This document shows positions 12,752 through 21,178 of a stretch of 64,000 nucleotides of DNA, in pieces. Position numbers and translations under genes: made by a program. How positions within the stretch are numbered: the stretch's first letter is position 1; every line of letters starts with the position of its first letter. Under the pieces are notes generated by a model. It was given only the letters and a program-made list of their open reading frames with translations. It searched no databases and was not told the origin of the DNA. The DNA comes from Xanthobacteraceae bacterium 501b. GTDB lineage: Bacteria > Pseudomonadota > Alphaproteobacteria > Rhizobiales > Xanthobacteraceae. The stretch covers positions 3,658,001-3,722,000 of the forward strand of contig KB899087.1 of NCBI GenBank assembly GCA_000378025.1, written 5' to 3'.

Positions 12752-13770
12752 CCGAGCTGCTTGACGGCCTTGTCGGCGAAGGAGTTGTCGATGATCTGGT
12801 CGAAGCTCACCGTGCCCTTGATGTTGCCGAGGTAGAGCTGCATGTCCATCAGGTTCTTCCACTGGTCGGGCTTGGTGACGACCGACTGCGCCGGGATGAG
12901 ATATTTCAGCTCGGCGTCGATCGCCTTGTCCACCACCTCGCCCGGCAGATCGGGGAATTCGAGCCGCGCCACCTTCTTGGCGAAGGCCGGGTCGGCATAG
13001 GTCTTGCGCGAGGCTTCCTCGAACGCCGTCACCAGCGCCTGCACCATTTCCGGGTCCTTGGCGATGGTGGTGGGCAGCACCATGATGCCGGTGTTGCAGA
13101 ACGGGCCGATATAGTTCGAAAAGTCGAACACGACCTTGGAGCCCTGCGCCTCGGCGGCGGCGACGCTCGGCTGGTAGGCCACCGCCATGTCGGCCTGGCC
13201 CGCCAGCATGGCGCCTATCTCGGTGCCGGGGCTCACCGGAACGATGGTCACATCGGTGCCGAGCTTCAGCCCGGCCTGCTCGACCATGCGCTTGGTGACG
13301 GAATAATTGGTGTTCGGCTCCGGCGAGGTGACGACCTTCTTGCCCTTCAGGTCCTTCGGGTCGGTGAAGGGCTCCATGGTCTTCGACACGCCGAAATAAT
13401 GCGCCCGCTGCACGACCGTGCCGACGACGACGCCGGGGCCGCCATTCTCGCGCGAGATCTGCGCCATGGTGGCGTCGCCAATGGCGAAATCGGCCGAACC
13501 GCCCAGCACGGCGGCGAAGGTCTGGGTGTCGCCGCCGGCTGCGGAAACCTTCATGTCGAGCCCGTGCTTGGCGAAGATGCCGTCATGCATGCCGACATAG
13601 AGGTTGATGTAACCGAGATTGTGCACCGCCTCGCTGAAATTCACCGTCTTCAACGGCGCCGCCGTGGCTCGGGTGGCGATATAGGGCATGGCGACGAGGC
13701 CGCCGGCCGCGGCCATGGTGGTCTTGAGGAAATTGCGACGATCGACGCCGTTGGGGAAGATGTTCGACAT
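12748..13770 (-). CDS. NitT/TauT-type ABC transporter substrate-binding protein with Tat-like signal
   Basis: Periplasmic solute-binding protein of the NMT1/SsuA class, 340 residues, first gene of the operon that ends with the formamidase. The N-terminus has a twin-arginine signal (DRRNFLKTTMAAAGG, then a hydrophobic stretch ending ATRATAA). The mature part shows the class pattern: INLYVGMHDGIFAKHGLDM, then GGSADFAIGDA, DLKGKKVV and GQADMAVAYQPS. GGAGAG lies upstream of ATG 13770. It is transcribed divergently from the amiC-like gene at 14137, with a 366-base gap. Related proteins bind nitrate, sulfonates, pyrimidines or amides, so the ligand is open. The formamidase downstream favours an amide or formylated amine. 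Confidence 0.86.
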   Translation of the reverse strand: MSNIFPNGVDRRNFLKTTMAAAGGLVAMPYIATRATAAPLKTVNFSEAVHNLGYINLYVGMHDGIFAKHGLDMKVSAAGGDTQTFAAVLGGSADFAIGDATMAQISRENGGPGVVVGTVVQRAHYFGVSKTMEPFTDPKDLKGKKVVTSPEPNTNYSVTKRMVEQAGLKLGTDVTIVPVSPGTEIGAMLAGQADMAVAYQPSVAAAEAQGSKVVFDFSNYIGPFCNTGIMVLPTTIAKDPEMVQALVTAFEEASRKTYADPAFAKKVARLEFPDLPGEVVDKAIDAELKYLIPAQSVVTKPDQWKNLMDMQLYLGNIKGTVSFDQIIDNSFADKAVKQLG

Positions 13771-14136
13771 GTGCGCTCTCCGGTTCCCGAAATAGTCGAG
13801 AGATTGGCACCATGAGAAATCTCCCTCCGTGGCAAGACAAGGTGAAATAGAGCGCAGCTGTCGGTAGGTTTCGGCCGCTGGGCGCACGACATCTTCATAA
13901 TGACGCTTTTGACACCTCGCCTGGGCAATCCTTGACAGCGGCGTGCTCACCACGCCGGCTTGGCGCTGAGGTTTTGCGCGCCCCGAACCGCTTAATGGCA
14001 GAATTGCCAGAATGGCCGCCCGATATATCAGCATCCTGCCCGGCCGCGCGCCGCGCGGACTTGACCTGCCGCCCGCGCGCGCGCCAAAACGGGCCAGCCC
14101 GGCGTTGCCGGGAAAACAGGGCACAGGGCAGGGCCG
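13771..14136. promoter_or_regulatory. divergent promoter region, NitT operon / amiC1
   Basis: 366 bases without a supported gene between two divergent starts. The leftward promoter should serve the binding-protein operon and the rightward one amiC1. A TTGACA at 13932-13937 points rightward, but no good -10 follows at the normal distance. I see no intrinsic terminator or hexaloop pair here, in contrast to the leader at 16030. Confidence 0.45.
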
Positions 14137-15294
14137 GTGACGAGTTTCGGCAGCGCAGAGAACGGTTCCGGCGCCTCCGGCACACCCTGGCGGGTCGGCG
14201 TGCTGTTCTCCCGCAAGGGGCATATGCGCGAGCCGGAAACCGAGCATTTCCGCGGCACCGCGCTCGCCATCGAGGAGATCAACCTCGCCGGCGGCGTGCT
14301 CGGCCGGCCGATCGAGCCGGTGTGCTACGACCCGGAATCCAGCCCCGAGCTGTACCGCCGCTCTGCCGAGCGGCTGCTGACCGAGGACGGCATCAGCACC
14401 ATTTTCGGCTGCTGCACCTCCTCCTGCCGCAAGGCCATCCTCGCCACGGTGGAACGGCGCAACGCGCTGCTCTGGTACCCCTCGCTCTATGAGGGCTTCG
14501 AATATTCGCCGAACGTGATCTACACCGGCGCGGCGCCGAACCAAAACAGCCTGCAGCTCGCCCGCCATCTGCTGTCCCGCTTCGGGCCGCGCTTCTATCT
14601 CGTCGGCTCGGACTACATCTACCCCCGCGAATCCAACCGCATCATGCGCGATCTCGTCTCGCGCGAGGGCGGCGAGGTGGTGGCGGAAACCTATGTGCCG
14701 GAGCAGCCGCACGAGGACCAGATCCGCCGCGTGGTGGAAGATATCCGCCGCCGCGCGCCCTCGGTGGTGTTCTCCACCGTGGTCGGCCAGGGCGCGCATC
14801 TGCTCTACCGGCTGTTCCGCGAGGCGGGGCTGGACCCGCGCACCCTGCCGATCGCCAGCCTCACCATGTCCGAGGGCGAGATCCGCGCCATCGGGCCGGA
14901 ACTGTGCGTCGGCCACATCACCTCGGCGCCCTATTTCTCCACCGTCGACACCCCGGCCAATCGCCGCTTCGTCGCCGCCTACCGCGCCCGCTTCGGCCGG
15001 GACGCGGCGGTAACGATGTATGCGGAGGCCGCCTATTTCCAGATCCACCTGTTCGCCGACGCGCTGAAGCGGGCGAAGTCGCTCGACACCCAGCGCCTGG
15101 TCGACGCCGCGCTCGGCACCGAATATGACGCGCCGCAGGGCCGCATCCGCATCGACCCCGACAACAACCACACCTATCTCCTGCCGCGCATCGGCATGGT
15201 GAACGAGCATGGCGAATTCGACGTGGTGTGGGAGGCCAAGGCGCCGGTGAAGCCCGACCCCTATCTCGTCGACCACATCTATGACCATGCGTGA
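14137..15294 (+). CDS. amiC: AmiC-like cytoplasmic amide sensor (first copy)
   Basis: A 385-residue protein of the branched-chain/urea binding-protein fold without a signal peptide: it starts in a polar stretch and goes straight into WRVGVLFSRKGHM. In the Pseudomonas amidase system, AmiC of this type holds AmiR inactive until a short amide binds. Conserved family segments are GCCTSSCRKAI, NALLWYPSLYEGFEYSPNVIYTGAAPNQ, VGSDYIYPRESNR and DPYLVDHIYDHA. It starts at GTG 14137 and is followed 33 bases later by an AmiR-like gene, which supports the sensor role. The alternative, a transport binding protein, is unlikely without an export signal. Expected ligands are small amides or urea-like compounds. 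Confidence 0.85.
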   Translation: MTSFGSAENGSGASGTPWRVGVLFSRKGHMREPETEHFRGTALAIEEINLAGGVLGRPIEPVCYDPESSPELYRRSAERLLTEDGISTIFGCCTSSCRKAILATVERRNALLWYPSLYEGFEYSPNVIYTGAAPNQNSLQLARHLLSRFGPRFYLVGSDYIYPRESNRIMRDLVSREGGEVVAETYVPEQPHEDQIRRVVEDIRRRAPSVVFSTVVGQGAHLLYRLFREAGLDPRTLPIASLTMSEGEIRAIGPELCVGHITSAPYFSTVDTPANRRFVAAYRARFGRDAAVTMYAEAAYFQIHLFADALKRAKSLDTQRLVDAALGTEYDAPQGRIRIDPDNNHTYLLPRIGMVNEHGEFDVVWEAKAPVKPDPYLVDHIYDHA

Positions 15295-15327
15295 GCCGGC
15301 CCGCCCGACGGCGCGGAGGCGGCCGGC

Positions 15328-15942
15328 ATGAGCGCCTCGCAGCTCATCCAGAACCTGCGCAACACCCGCGTCGCCGTGGTGCATCCGCGTGACCAGGATG
15401 GCGACGACCTGGTGCGCCAGCTCCAGCGCATCGGCTGCCAGGTGCAGGTGGTGTGGCCCCCGCCCTCGCAGCTGCCGCTCCCCCTCGACGCGGTGTTCTT
15501 CCTGCTCGACCGCGACACCAAGAGTTCGATGCCGTGGCGGATGGCGGACCTCGCCATCGCCCATATCGCCATCGTCGACTATGAGAACCCGACCGTGCTG
15601 AAGGCGCTCTTGGATTCCAGCGCCCATGGCGTGCTGGTGCGCCCGATCCGCGCCTCCGGCGTGCTCTCCAGCCTCGTCCTCGCCCTGTCGCAGCGCGGCT
15701 ATGAGGGGCGGCTGCTGGCCAAGATCACCAAGCTGGAAGACACGCTGCGCACCCGCCGCGACGTCGAGAAGGCGACGCGGCTTCTGATGGGCCTGCGCAA
15801 TCTTTCCGAGGACGACGCCTACCAGTTCCTGCGCAAGCAGGCGACCGCCAAGCGGGTGCCGATCGGCACCATCGCCGGCTCGATCATCAATGCCCATGCC
15901 ATGCTGGCGGAGCTCGACCGCGACGGCGAGACGGACAAGTAA
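15328..15942 (+). CDS. amiR: AmiR-like antiterminator with ANTAR domain (first copy)
   Basis: RNA-binding antiterminator of 204 residues. The N-terminal two thirds is a degenerate receiver (VAVVHPRDQDGDDLVRQLQRIGCQVQ, IAIVDYENPTVLKALLDSS) without the acidic phosphorylation pocket, as in AmiR. A coiled-coil helix (about residues 130-150) leads into a C-terminal ANTAR domain (about 150-200: TRLLMGLRNLSEDDAYQFLRK). It lies between amiC1 and an attenuator leader (16030-16130) that precedes the nitrilase/ABC operon, which is its expected RNA target. AmiC-bound AmiR should be inactive and inducer-released AmiR should allow read-through. Confidence 0.87.
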   Translation: MSASQLIQNLRNTRVAVVHPRDQDGDDLVRQLQRIGCQVQVVWPPPSQLPLPLDAVFFLLDRDTKSSMPWRMADLAIAHIAIVDYENPTVLKALLDSSAHGVLVRPIRASGVLSSLVLALSQRGYEGRLLAKITKLEDTLRTRRDVEKATRLLMGLRNLSEDDAYQFLRKQATAKRVPIGTIAGSIINAHAMLAELDRDGETDK

Positions 15943-15949
15943 GCCCTCC

Positions 15950-15966
15950 TGCCTAACTCCTAGGCA
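15950..15966 (+). terminator. hairpin after amiR1
   Basis: TGCCTA (15950-15955) and TAGGCA (15961-15966) form a 6-bp stem with a 5-base loop, eight bases after the amiR1 stop. There is no T-run, so it may only stabilise the 3' end. Confidence 0.35.
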
Positions 15967-16000
15967 AATGTGGCTGTGCCCTTAAGGCGTGCATTGGCGC

Positions 16001-16030
16001 TTGACAGGACCCCGGCGCTGCGCTTCCATA
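16001..16030 (+). promoter_or_regulatory. sigma70-like promoter of the nitrilase/ABC operon
   Basis: TTGACA (16001-16006) and TCCATA (16025-16030) are 18 bases apart. They sit directly before the hairpin-rich leader that ends in the terminator at 16087, so transcription should begin at about 16037. Confidence 0.55.
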
Positions 16031-16052
16031 GGTCCAACGCTTCGTGAGCGTG

Positions 16053-16068
16053 GCGGCAGCGTTGCCGC
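16053..16068 (+). promoter_or_regulatory. ANTAR-target hairpin P1 with hexaloop (leader 1)
   Basis: GCGGC (16053-16057) pairs with GCCGC (16064-16068) around the six-base loop AGCGTT. ANTAR antiterminators are known to bind paired hairpins with hexaloops that carry A at position 1 and G at position 4; both are present here. A possible second hairpin, GGC (16079-16081) with GCC (16088-16090) around TATGCA, overlaps the 5' arm of the terminator, but its loop has T at position 1. Confidence 0.6.
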
Positions 16069-16086
16069 TCAACATCCAGGCTATGC

Positions 16087-16131
16087 AGCCCTCGATGGTG
16101 CCGAAAGGCACTGCCGGGGGCTTTTTGTTTT
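16087..16131 (+). terminator. intrinsic terminator in leader 1 (attenuator)
   Basis: AGCCCTCG (16087-16094) pairs with CGGGGGCT (16115-16122) with one G-U pair. An inner stem GTGCC/GGCAC (16098-16102/16107-16111) closes a GAAA tetraloop, and TTTTTGTTTT follows. It lies between promoter and first gene, so it must be bypassed for expression. That is the expected site of AmiR antitermination. Confidence 0.75.
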
Positions 16132-16172
16132 CACGCCGCGGGCCGCCGCGGCGATCGCAGAGGTGTGCCTTC

Positions 16173-17042
16173 ATGCCGGTCTCCAGCCTTGTCCGCGTCG
16201 CCTGCATCCAGATGGAGCCGCGCTTCGGCGACACCAGCGCCAATGTCGCCCATTCGCTCGACCTCATCGCCCGCGCGGCCGACGACGGCGCCAAGCTGGT
16301 CGTGCTGCCGGAACTCGCCAATACCGGCTACGTGTTCGAGACCCGCGAGGAAGCCTTCGCGCTGGCCGAGACCATTCCCGACGGGCCGACCTGCCTCGCC
16401 TGGGCGAAGATCGCCAATGAGCGCGGCCTGCACATCGTCGCCGGCATCACCGAGCGCGAGGGAACCGCGCTCTACAACAGCGCTGTGGTGATCGGCCCCG
16501 ACGGCCATATGGGCACCTATCGGAAGATGCATCTGTGGGGCAACGAGAACCTGTTCTTCGAGCCCGGCAATAACGGCTTCCCGGTGTTCCAGACCCCGCT
16601 CGGGCGGATCGGCGTCGCCATCTGCTATGATGGCTGGTTCCCCGAGACCTACCGGCTGCAGGCGCTGCAGGGCGCGGACATTGTCTGCGTGCCGACCAAC
16701 TGGGTGCCGATCCCCGGCCAGATGGAAGGCCGCGAGGCGATGGCCAACATCCTCGCCATGGCCGCCGCCCATTCCAACTCGCTCTACATTGCCTGCGCCG
16801 ACCGCATCGGCACCGAGCGTGGCCAGCCCTTCGAGGGCCAGAGCCTCATCCTCAGCTACACCGGCTGGCCCGCCGCCGGCCCGGCGAGCCGCACCGGCGA
16901 GGAGATCGTCTCGGCCGAGATCGACCTCGGCGCCGCCCGCCGCGCCCGCAACTGGAACGACTTCAACCAGGTGCTGCGCGACCGGCGCACCGATGTCTAT
17001 GCCGAGATGCTCGGCTCCGACATTTCCCGGGGCTGGTACTGA
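16173..17042 (+). CDS. nitrilase-superfamily amidohydrolase
   Basis: Carbon-nitrogen hydrolase of 289 residues that hydrolyses an amide or nitrile in the cytoplasm. The catalytic triad is visible: Glu47 in VLPELANTGY, Lys118 in TYRKMHLW and Cys151 in IGVAICYDGWFPE. The upstream frame is open, but that part is the untranslated leader with the terminator, so ATG 16173 (start MPVSSLVRVACIQ) is chosen. It is the first gene behind the attenuator and precedes an ABC transporter for amide-like solutes, giving a capture-and-cleave operon. An aliphatic amidase, nitrilase or N-carbamoyl hydrolase role would all fit the family; the operon favours an amide. Confidence 0.86.
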   Translation: MPVSSLVRVACIQMEPRFGDTSANVAHSLDLIARAADDGAKLVVLPELANTGYVFETREEAFALAETIPDGPTCLAWAKIANERGLHIVAGITEREGTALYNSAVVIGPDGHMGTYRKMHLWGNENLFFEPGNNGFPVFQTPLGRIGVAICYDGWFPETYRLQALQGADIVCVPTNWVPIPGQMEGREAMANILAMAAAHSNSLYIACADRIGTERGQPFEGQSLILSYTGWPAAGPASRTGEEIVSAEIDLGAARRARNWNDFNQVLRDRRTDVYAEMLGSDISRGWY

Positions 17043-17099
17043 CCGGCCCCCGCTCCGCCCTCCACCCCAACAAGAACCGCAACCTTCCGGAGAAAGCCT

Positions 17100-18257
17100 A
17101 TGTCACGTAGCTCCCTGCTGATGGCCGGCGTGTTCGCCGCCGGCCTGCTTGCCGGCCCGGCGCTCGCCGCCGACGACACCATCACCATCGGCATTCCCGT
17201 CGGCCTTTCCGGCGCCAATTCGGTGGTCGCCCCCTCCGTCGTCCAGTCCGCCGAGCTGGCGGTCGAGGAGATCAACGCCAAGGGCGGTATCCTCGGCAAG
17301 AAGGTGGTGCTTGAAGTCGCCGACGACGCCTCCGGCGCGGCCGGCGCGCAGAAGGCCTTCGATTCGCTGATCTTCCAGAAGAAGGTCGACGCGCTGATCT
17401 CGATGGAGACCTCGGCCGCCCGCAATGCCGGCCTGCCGATCGTCAATCGCGGCAAGGTGCCCTACATCTACACCTCGTTCTATGAGGGCCGCTCCTGCAG
17501 CCCGTATATGTTCGTGAACGCTTGGGTGCCCGACCAGCAGGTCGCCCCCATTGTCGACTTCTTCAACAAGGAAGGCGCCAAGACCTATTTCCTGATCGGC
17601 TCGGACTACGCCTTCGGGCGCGGCATGCTGGCCTTCACCAAGGAATATATCGAGAAGACCGGCGGCAAGATCGTCGGCGACGAATACGCCCCGATGGACG
17701 CCACCGACTGGACCGCCATCCTCTCCAAGGTGAAGGCCGCCAACCCCGACGCCATCATCACCTCCACCGCCGGCGGCGCGCCGAACGTGACCCTGACCAA
17801 GCAGCTGCGCGCGGCGGGCATCAAGTCGCTCTATGGCAACCTCGCCGTGGATGAAGGCACCGCCAAGTCGATGGGCCCGGATGCCGAGGGCATCTACATC
17901 GCCGGCTCCTACTTCACCAATATCGACACCCCCGCCAACAAGGCCTTCCTCGCCGCGATGGAGAAGAAGTTCGGCAAGGACCTGAAGACCCCGAACGACC
18001 TCTCCGTGCCGGAATATGAAGCCGTCTACGCCTACAAGGCCGCCGTGGAGAAGGCCGGCACGACCGACGCCGCCAAGGTGATCCCGGCGCTGGCCGAAGT
18101 CGCGGTGGAAGGCCCGCGCGGCACTATCATCATGAACAAGCAGCGCCACGCGCCGCTCACCATGTATCTCGGCCAGGTGAAGGCCGACGGCTCGGTCGGC
18201 ATCATGTCGACCTTCAAGGACGTCGATCCCGGCGAGCAGTGCCCGAAGCTGAAGTGA
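17100..18257 (+). CDS. branched-chain/amide-type ABC transporter substrate-binding protein
   Basis: Periplasmic binding protein of 385 residues. A Sec signal (MSRSSLLMAGVFAAGLLAGP then ALAADD) precedes ITIGIPVGLSGANSV and EINAKGGILGKKV, the standard opening of the LivJ/UrtA/FmdD class. CGGAGAAAG lies before ATG 17100. It is followed by a permease, a fused permease-ATPase and an ATPase gene, which complete a HAAT-type importer. Because the operon starts with a nitrilase-superfamily enzyme behind an AmiR-type attenuator, the ligand is probably a short-chain amide or related compound rather than an amino acid. Confidence 0.87.
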   Translation: MSRSSLLMAGVFAAGLLAGPALAADDTITIGIPVGLSGANSVVAPSVVQSAELAVEEINAKGGILGKKVVLEVADDASGAAGAQKAFDSLIFQKKVDALISMETSAARNAGLPIVNRGKVPYIYTSFYEGRSCSPYMFVNAWVPDQQVAPIVDFFNKEGAKTYFLIGSDYAFGRGMLAFTKEYIEKTGGKIVGDEYAPMDATDWTAILSKVKAANPDAIITSTAGGAPNVTLTKQLRAAGIKSLYGNLAVDEGTAKSMGPDAEGIYIAGSYFTNIDTPANKAFLAAMEKKFGKDLKTPNDLSVPEYEAVYAYKAAVEKAGTTDAAKVIPALAEVAVEGPRGTIIMNKQRHAPLTMYLGQVKADGSVGIMSTFKDVDPGEQCPKLK

Positions 18258-18519
18258 GCCCATCCACGTGAACCACCCGCCTCTCGCCATGCGGACGAGG
18301 CGGGTGCGACGTGCGGGGTGAGGGCCCCCGGCTTCCGTGCCTGGCCCGCCGGGGGCCCTCACCCCCTCCCTCTCCCTGCGGGGGAGAGGTTGCTCGCGGC
18401 ACCGATGGCGCGATCCTTGCGGCCCGCCTTGCGACGTCATCCTGCGGCGCCCGACAAAGCCGGGCTTTGCGGGACGACGTGGCTCTCGACCCAACGTGCC
18501 TCCAACCAAGGACTTTCGC
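18258..18519. repeat. intergenic region with long inverted repeat and short palindromes
   Basis: A perfect 18-bp inverted repeat has arms at 18315-18332 and 18348-18365 (GGGGTGAGGGCCCCCGGC and its complement). A smaller CCTCTCC/GGGAGAGG palindrome follows near 18370-18390, then a degenerate copy of the GTCATCCTG-type repeat (about 18436-18475) seen again at 30227 and 35200. It separates the binding-protein gene from the permease gene of one operon, so it may damp downstream expression or process the mRNA. Confidence 0.65.
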
Positions 18520-19356
18520 ATGATCGGCCAGACGCTGGACATCGTGACCACCGCCGCCATTCTCTATGCGGTGGCGACCGGGCTGCTGCTCGTGTTCGGC
18601 GTCATGAAGATCATCAATTTCGCCCATGGGGGGCTGATGACGCTGGGCGGCTATGCCGCGCTCCTCACCACCCAGGCCGGGCTGAACCCCTGGCTGGCCA
18701 TTCCCGCCGCCGCGCTGTTCGGCGGCGTGGTCGGCATGGCGATCGAACGCTTTGTCGTCCGCCCGCTTTATAACCGCCCGCTCGACGCCATCCTCGCCAC
18801 CTGGGGCCTGTCGATCATTATCGGCCAGCTCATCACCATCGCCTTCGGCCGCGGCGTGCAGTTCGCGGAATCGCCGCTGAATGGCACGCTCGACCTGTTC
18901 GGCGAGAGCTATTCCGCCTACCGCCTCGCTTTGGTTGGCATCGCCGCCGTGCTCGGCATCGCCCTCACCGCCCTGCTCCAGGGCACGCGGCTGGGGCTGG
19001 AGACGCGCGCGGTGATCATGAACGAGGATTTGGCGCGCGGGCTCGGCATCAATAGCGGGCTGGTGCGCTTCCTCACCTTCACCCTCGGCTCGGCGCTGGC
19101 CGGCGTGGCGGGCGCGCTCATCACGCCCTTATCGAGCGTCGATCCTTCCATGGGCGTGCCCTGGCTGGTCAACGCCTTCATGCTGGTGCTGGTGTCAGGC
19201 GCCTCGCTGGTCAGCCTGCTGTTCGCCTGCCTGGTGCTGGGCGGGGCGCAGGTGCTGGTCGCCACCCATTTCAGCCCGGTTCTCGGAGGTCTCACCATCG
19301 CCGTGCTCGCCGCCATCATTCTGCGCATCCGGCCTCAGGGGTTCGCCCGTGACTGA
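18520..19356 (+). CDS. branched-chain/amide-type ABC transporter permease (LivH-like)
   Basis: Inner-membrane permease of 278 residues with eight or so hydrophobic segments. LivH-family signatures are visible: FGVMKIINFAHGGLMTLGGY near the start, RPLYNRPLDAILATWGLS, TRLGLETRAVIMNEDLARGLGIN and a C-terminal RIRPQGFARD. The ATG at 18520 is chosen because the upstream open frame covers the palindromic intergenic repeat. The stop overlaps the start of the fused permease-ATPase gene by eight bases. It should pair with that protein to form the channel. Confidence 0.88.
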   Translation: MIGQTLDIVTTAAILYAVATGLLLVFGVMKIINFAHGGLMTLGGYAALLTTQAGLNPWLAIPAAALFGGVVGMAIERFVVRPLYNRPLDAILATWGLSIIIGQLITIAFGRGVQFAESPLNGTLDLFGESYSAYRLALVGIAAVLGIALTALLQGTRLGLETRAVIMNEDLARGLGINSGLVRFLTFTLGSALAGVAGALITPLSSVDPSMGVPWLVNAFMLVLVSGASLVSLLFACLVLGGAQVLVATHFSPVLGGLTIAVLAAIILRIRPQGFARD

Positions 19357-21178
19357 AGCCCGCCGCCTCTCCCTCATCCTCGCCGTTTCCCTGCTCGCGC
19401 TGGCGGCGATCTTCGCCGGGCCCACTGTGCTCGACACCTATTCCGTGAACGTGCTCACCCGCTCGCTGCTCTATGCGGCGGTGGCGCTCACCGTCGATCT
19501 GCTCTGGGGCTTTCTCGGCATCCTCACCTTCGGCCAGTCGGTATTCTTCGCCTGCGGCGCCTATGCGGCGGGCCTCGTCTTCACCCATATGGATTTTTCC
19601 ACCTCCAACGCGTTTCTCGCGCTGGGGCTGGGCGTCGGCGGCGCGCTGCTGGTCGCCGCCATTGTCGGATGGCTGGCCTTCTGGCACGGCGCCTCGGCGC
19701 TCTATGCCTCTGTCATCACCCTGGTTCTGCCGATCGTGGCGACGCAGCTGCTCTACTCGGGGGGCACCTTCACCGGCTCGTCGAGCGGGCTGTCCGGCTT
19801 CATGAGCTTCGATCTGTCGATGGAGGCGTGGTTCTGGCTCTCCGGCAGCTTCCTCGTCGGCGTGACGACGCTGGCCTATATCTTCGTCAAGAGCGACGCC
19901 GGCCGCCTGCTGGTGGCGGTGCGCGAGAACGAGCAGCGCTGCAAATATCTCGGCCTCGACACGTCGCGGCTGAAGATCCTCGTTTATCTCGCCTGCGCCG
20001 CCATCGCCGCTATCGCCGGCTATATCTATGCCGGCTACGCCATGGTGGTGGCGCCGGAACTCGCCGGCTTCGTCTTCGGCACCGAGCTTGTCATCTGGAC
20101 CGCACTCGGCGGGCGCGGCACGCTGCTGGGCCCGGTGTTCGGCGCGCTGATCGTCGATTATGAGAGCGCCCAGCTCGCCGGCGATTATCCCTTTGTCTGG
20201 CAGCTCATCATCGGCACGCTGTTCGTGCTTGTGATCGTCGCCTTCCCGCGCGGCCTGCTGCCTGTGGTGTTCGACCTGCCCCGCAAGCTGCTCGGCCTCA
20301 TCCGCCCGCGCGTCGCCACGCCCGCCGCCAGCGTGACGCTCTCCACGCTGGATCCCGCCGACACCCAGGGCGTCGAGCCCGGCGAAGGGGCGGCGCTCAG
20401 TGTTGCCGGCGTGGTCAAGCGCTTCGGCAGCCTCACCGTGCTGGAGGGCATCGATTTCGAGGCCCGCGCCGGTGAACTCGTCAGCCTTGTCGGCCCCAAT
20501 GGCGCAGGCAAGACCACGCTGATGCGCTGCATCGCCGATGGCGCCGAGCGCACGGCCGGCAGCATCGCCGTCAATGGCTACGACATCGGCCGCAAGCCGC
20601 CGGAGGCCTGCGTCGCCCTCGGCGTCGGCCGCAAGTTCCAGATGGCGAATGTGTTCGAAACGCTCACCGTCGCGCAATGCCTGCAGATCGCCCGGGTGCG
20701 CCATGCCCGCCCCTCGCTGTGGTGCCGCGCGCAGGAGCTGAAGCTGCCGGAAGCGGCGATGCATGTGCTGGCGACGACCGGGCTCGACAAGCAGCTCTCC
20801 ACCCCGGCGCATCTGCTCTCGCACGGCATGAAGCAGGCGCTGGAACTCTCGATGGTGCTGGCGCTGGAACCGCGCGTGCTGCTGCTGGACGAGCCCACCG
20901 CCGGCCTCACCAAGACCGAGCGGATGCAGATCGGCGCCATATTGATCGACCTCGCGAAGAAGCAGGGCCTGTGCGTGCTGCTGGTCGAGCATGATCTCGA
21001 CTTCGTCCGCGAGATTTCCTCGCGCGTCATCGTGCTGCACCAGGGCCGCATCGTGCTCGACGGCTCGGTGGAAGAAGTGGTCGCGTCCGAGCTGGTAAAG
21101 CAGGTCTATGCCGGTTCCGGCCATGCCGGCATCGACCACGAGACGGCCCCCTCCCCCCGCACGGAGCTGCCGGCATGA
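19349..21178 (+). CDS. fused LivM-type permease and LivG-type ATPase
   Basis: A 609-residue fusion. Residues 1-325 form a LivM/UrtC-like permease (LLWGFLGILTFGQSVFFACG, AVRENEQRCKYLGLDTSRLK, GRGTLLGPVFGALIVDY). Residues 355-600 form an ATPase with Walker A GPNGAGKTT (382-390), the signature LSHGMKQALELSM and Walker B VLLLDEPTAGL. The LSHG signature is shared with urea/amide transporters. In most bacteria these two subunits are separate genes. The start is GTG 19349 inside the preceding gene and the end overlaps the next ATPase start by four bases. A fusion fixes a 1:1 ratio of one permease and one ATPase. Confidence 0.87.
   Translation: MTEARRLSLILAVSLLALAAIFAGPTVLDTYSVNVLTRSLLYAAVALTVDLLWGFLGILTFGQSVFFACGAYAAGLVFTHMDFSTSNAFLALGLGVGGALLVAAIVGWLAFWHGASALYASVITLVLPIVATQLLYSGGTFTGSSSGLSGFMSFDLSMEAWFWLSGSFLVGVTTLAYIFVKSDAGRLLVAVRENEQRCKYLGLDTSRLKILVYLACAAIAAIAGYIYAGYAMVVAPELAGFVFGTELVIWTALGGRGTLLGPVFGALIVDYESAQLAGDYPFVWQLIIGTLFVLVIVAFPRGLLPVVFDLPRKLLGLIRPRVATPAASVTLSTLDPADTQGVEPGEGAALSVAGVVKRFGSLTVLEGIDFEARAGELVSLVGPNGAGKTTLMRCIADGAERTAGSIAVNGYDIGRKPPEACVALGVGRKFQMANVFETLTVAQCLQIARVRHARPSLWCRAQELKLPEAAMHVLATTGLDKQLSTPAHLLSHGMKQALELSMVLALEPRVLLLDEPTAGLTKTERMQIGAILIDLAKKQGLCVLLVEHDLDFVREISSRVIVLHQGRIVLDGSVEEVVASELVKQVYAGSGHAGIDHETAPSPRTELPA

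Noticed and set aside
12748-15897. Open frame of about 1049 codons on the minus strand
   Set aside because: Only the last 340 codons (from 13770) encode the binding protein with its signal peptide; the rest is antisense to amiC1 and amiR1.
16030-16131. Metabolite riboswitch in leader 1 or 2
   Set aside because: The leaders are short with simple hexaloop hairpins, and an ANTAR protein is encoded adjacent; no known aptamer fold is recognisable.
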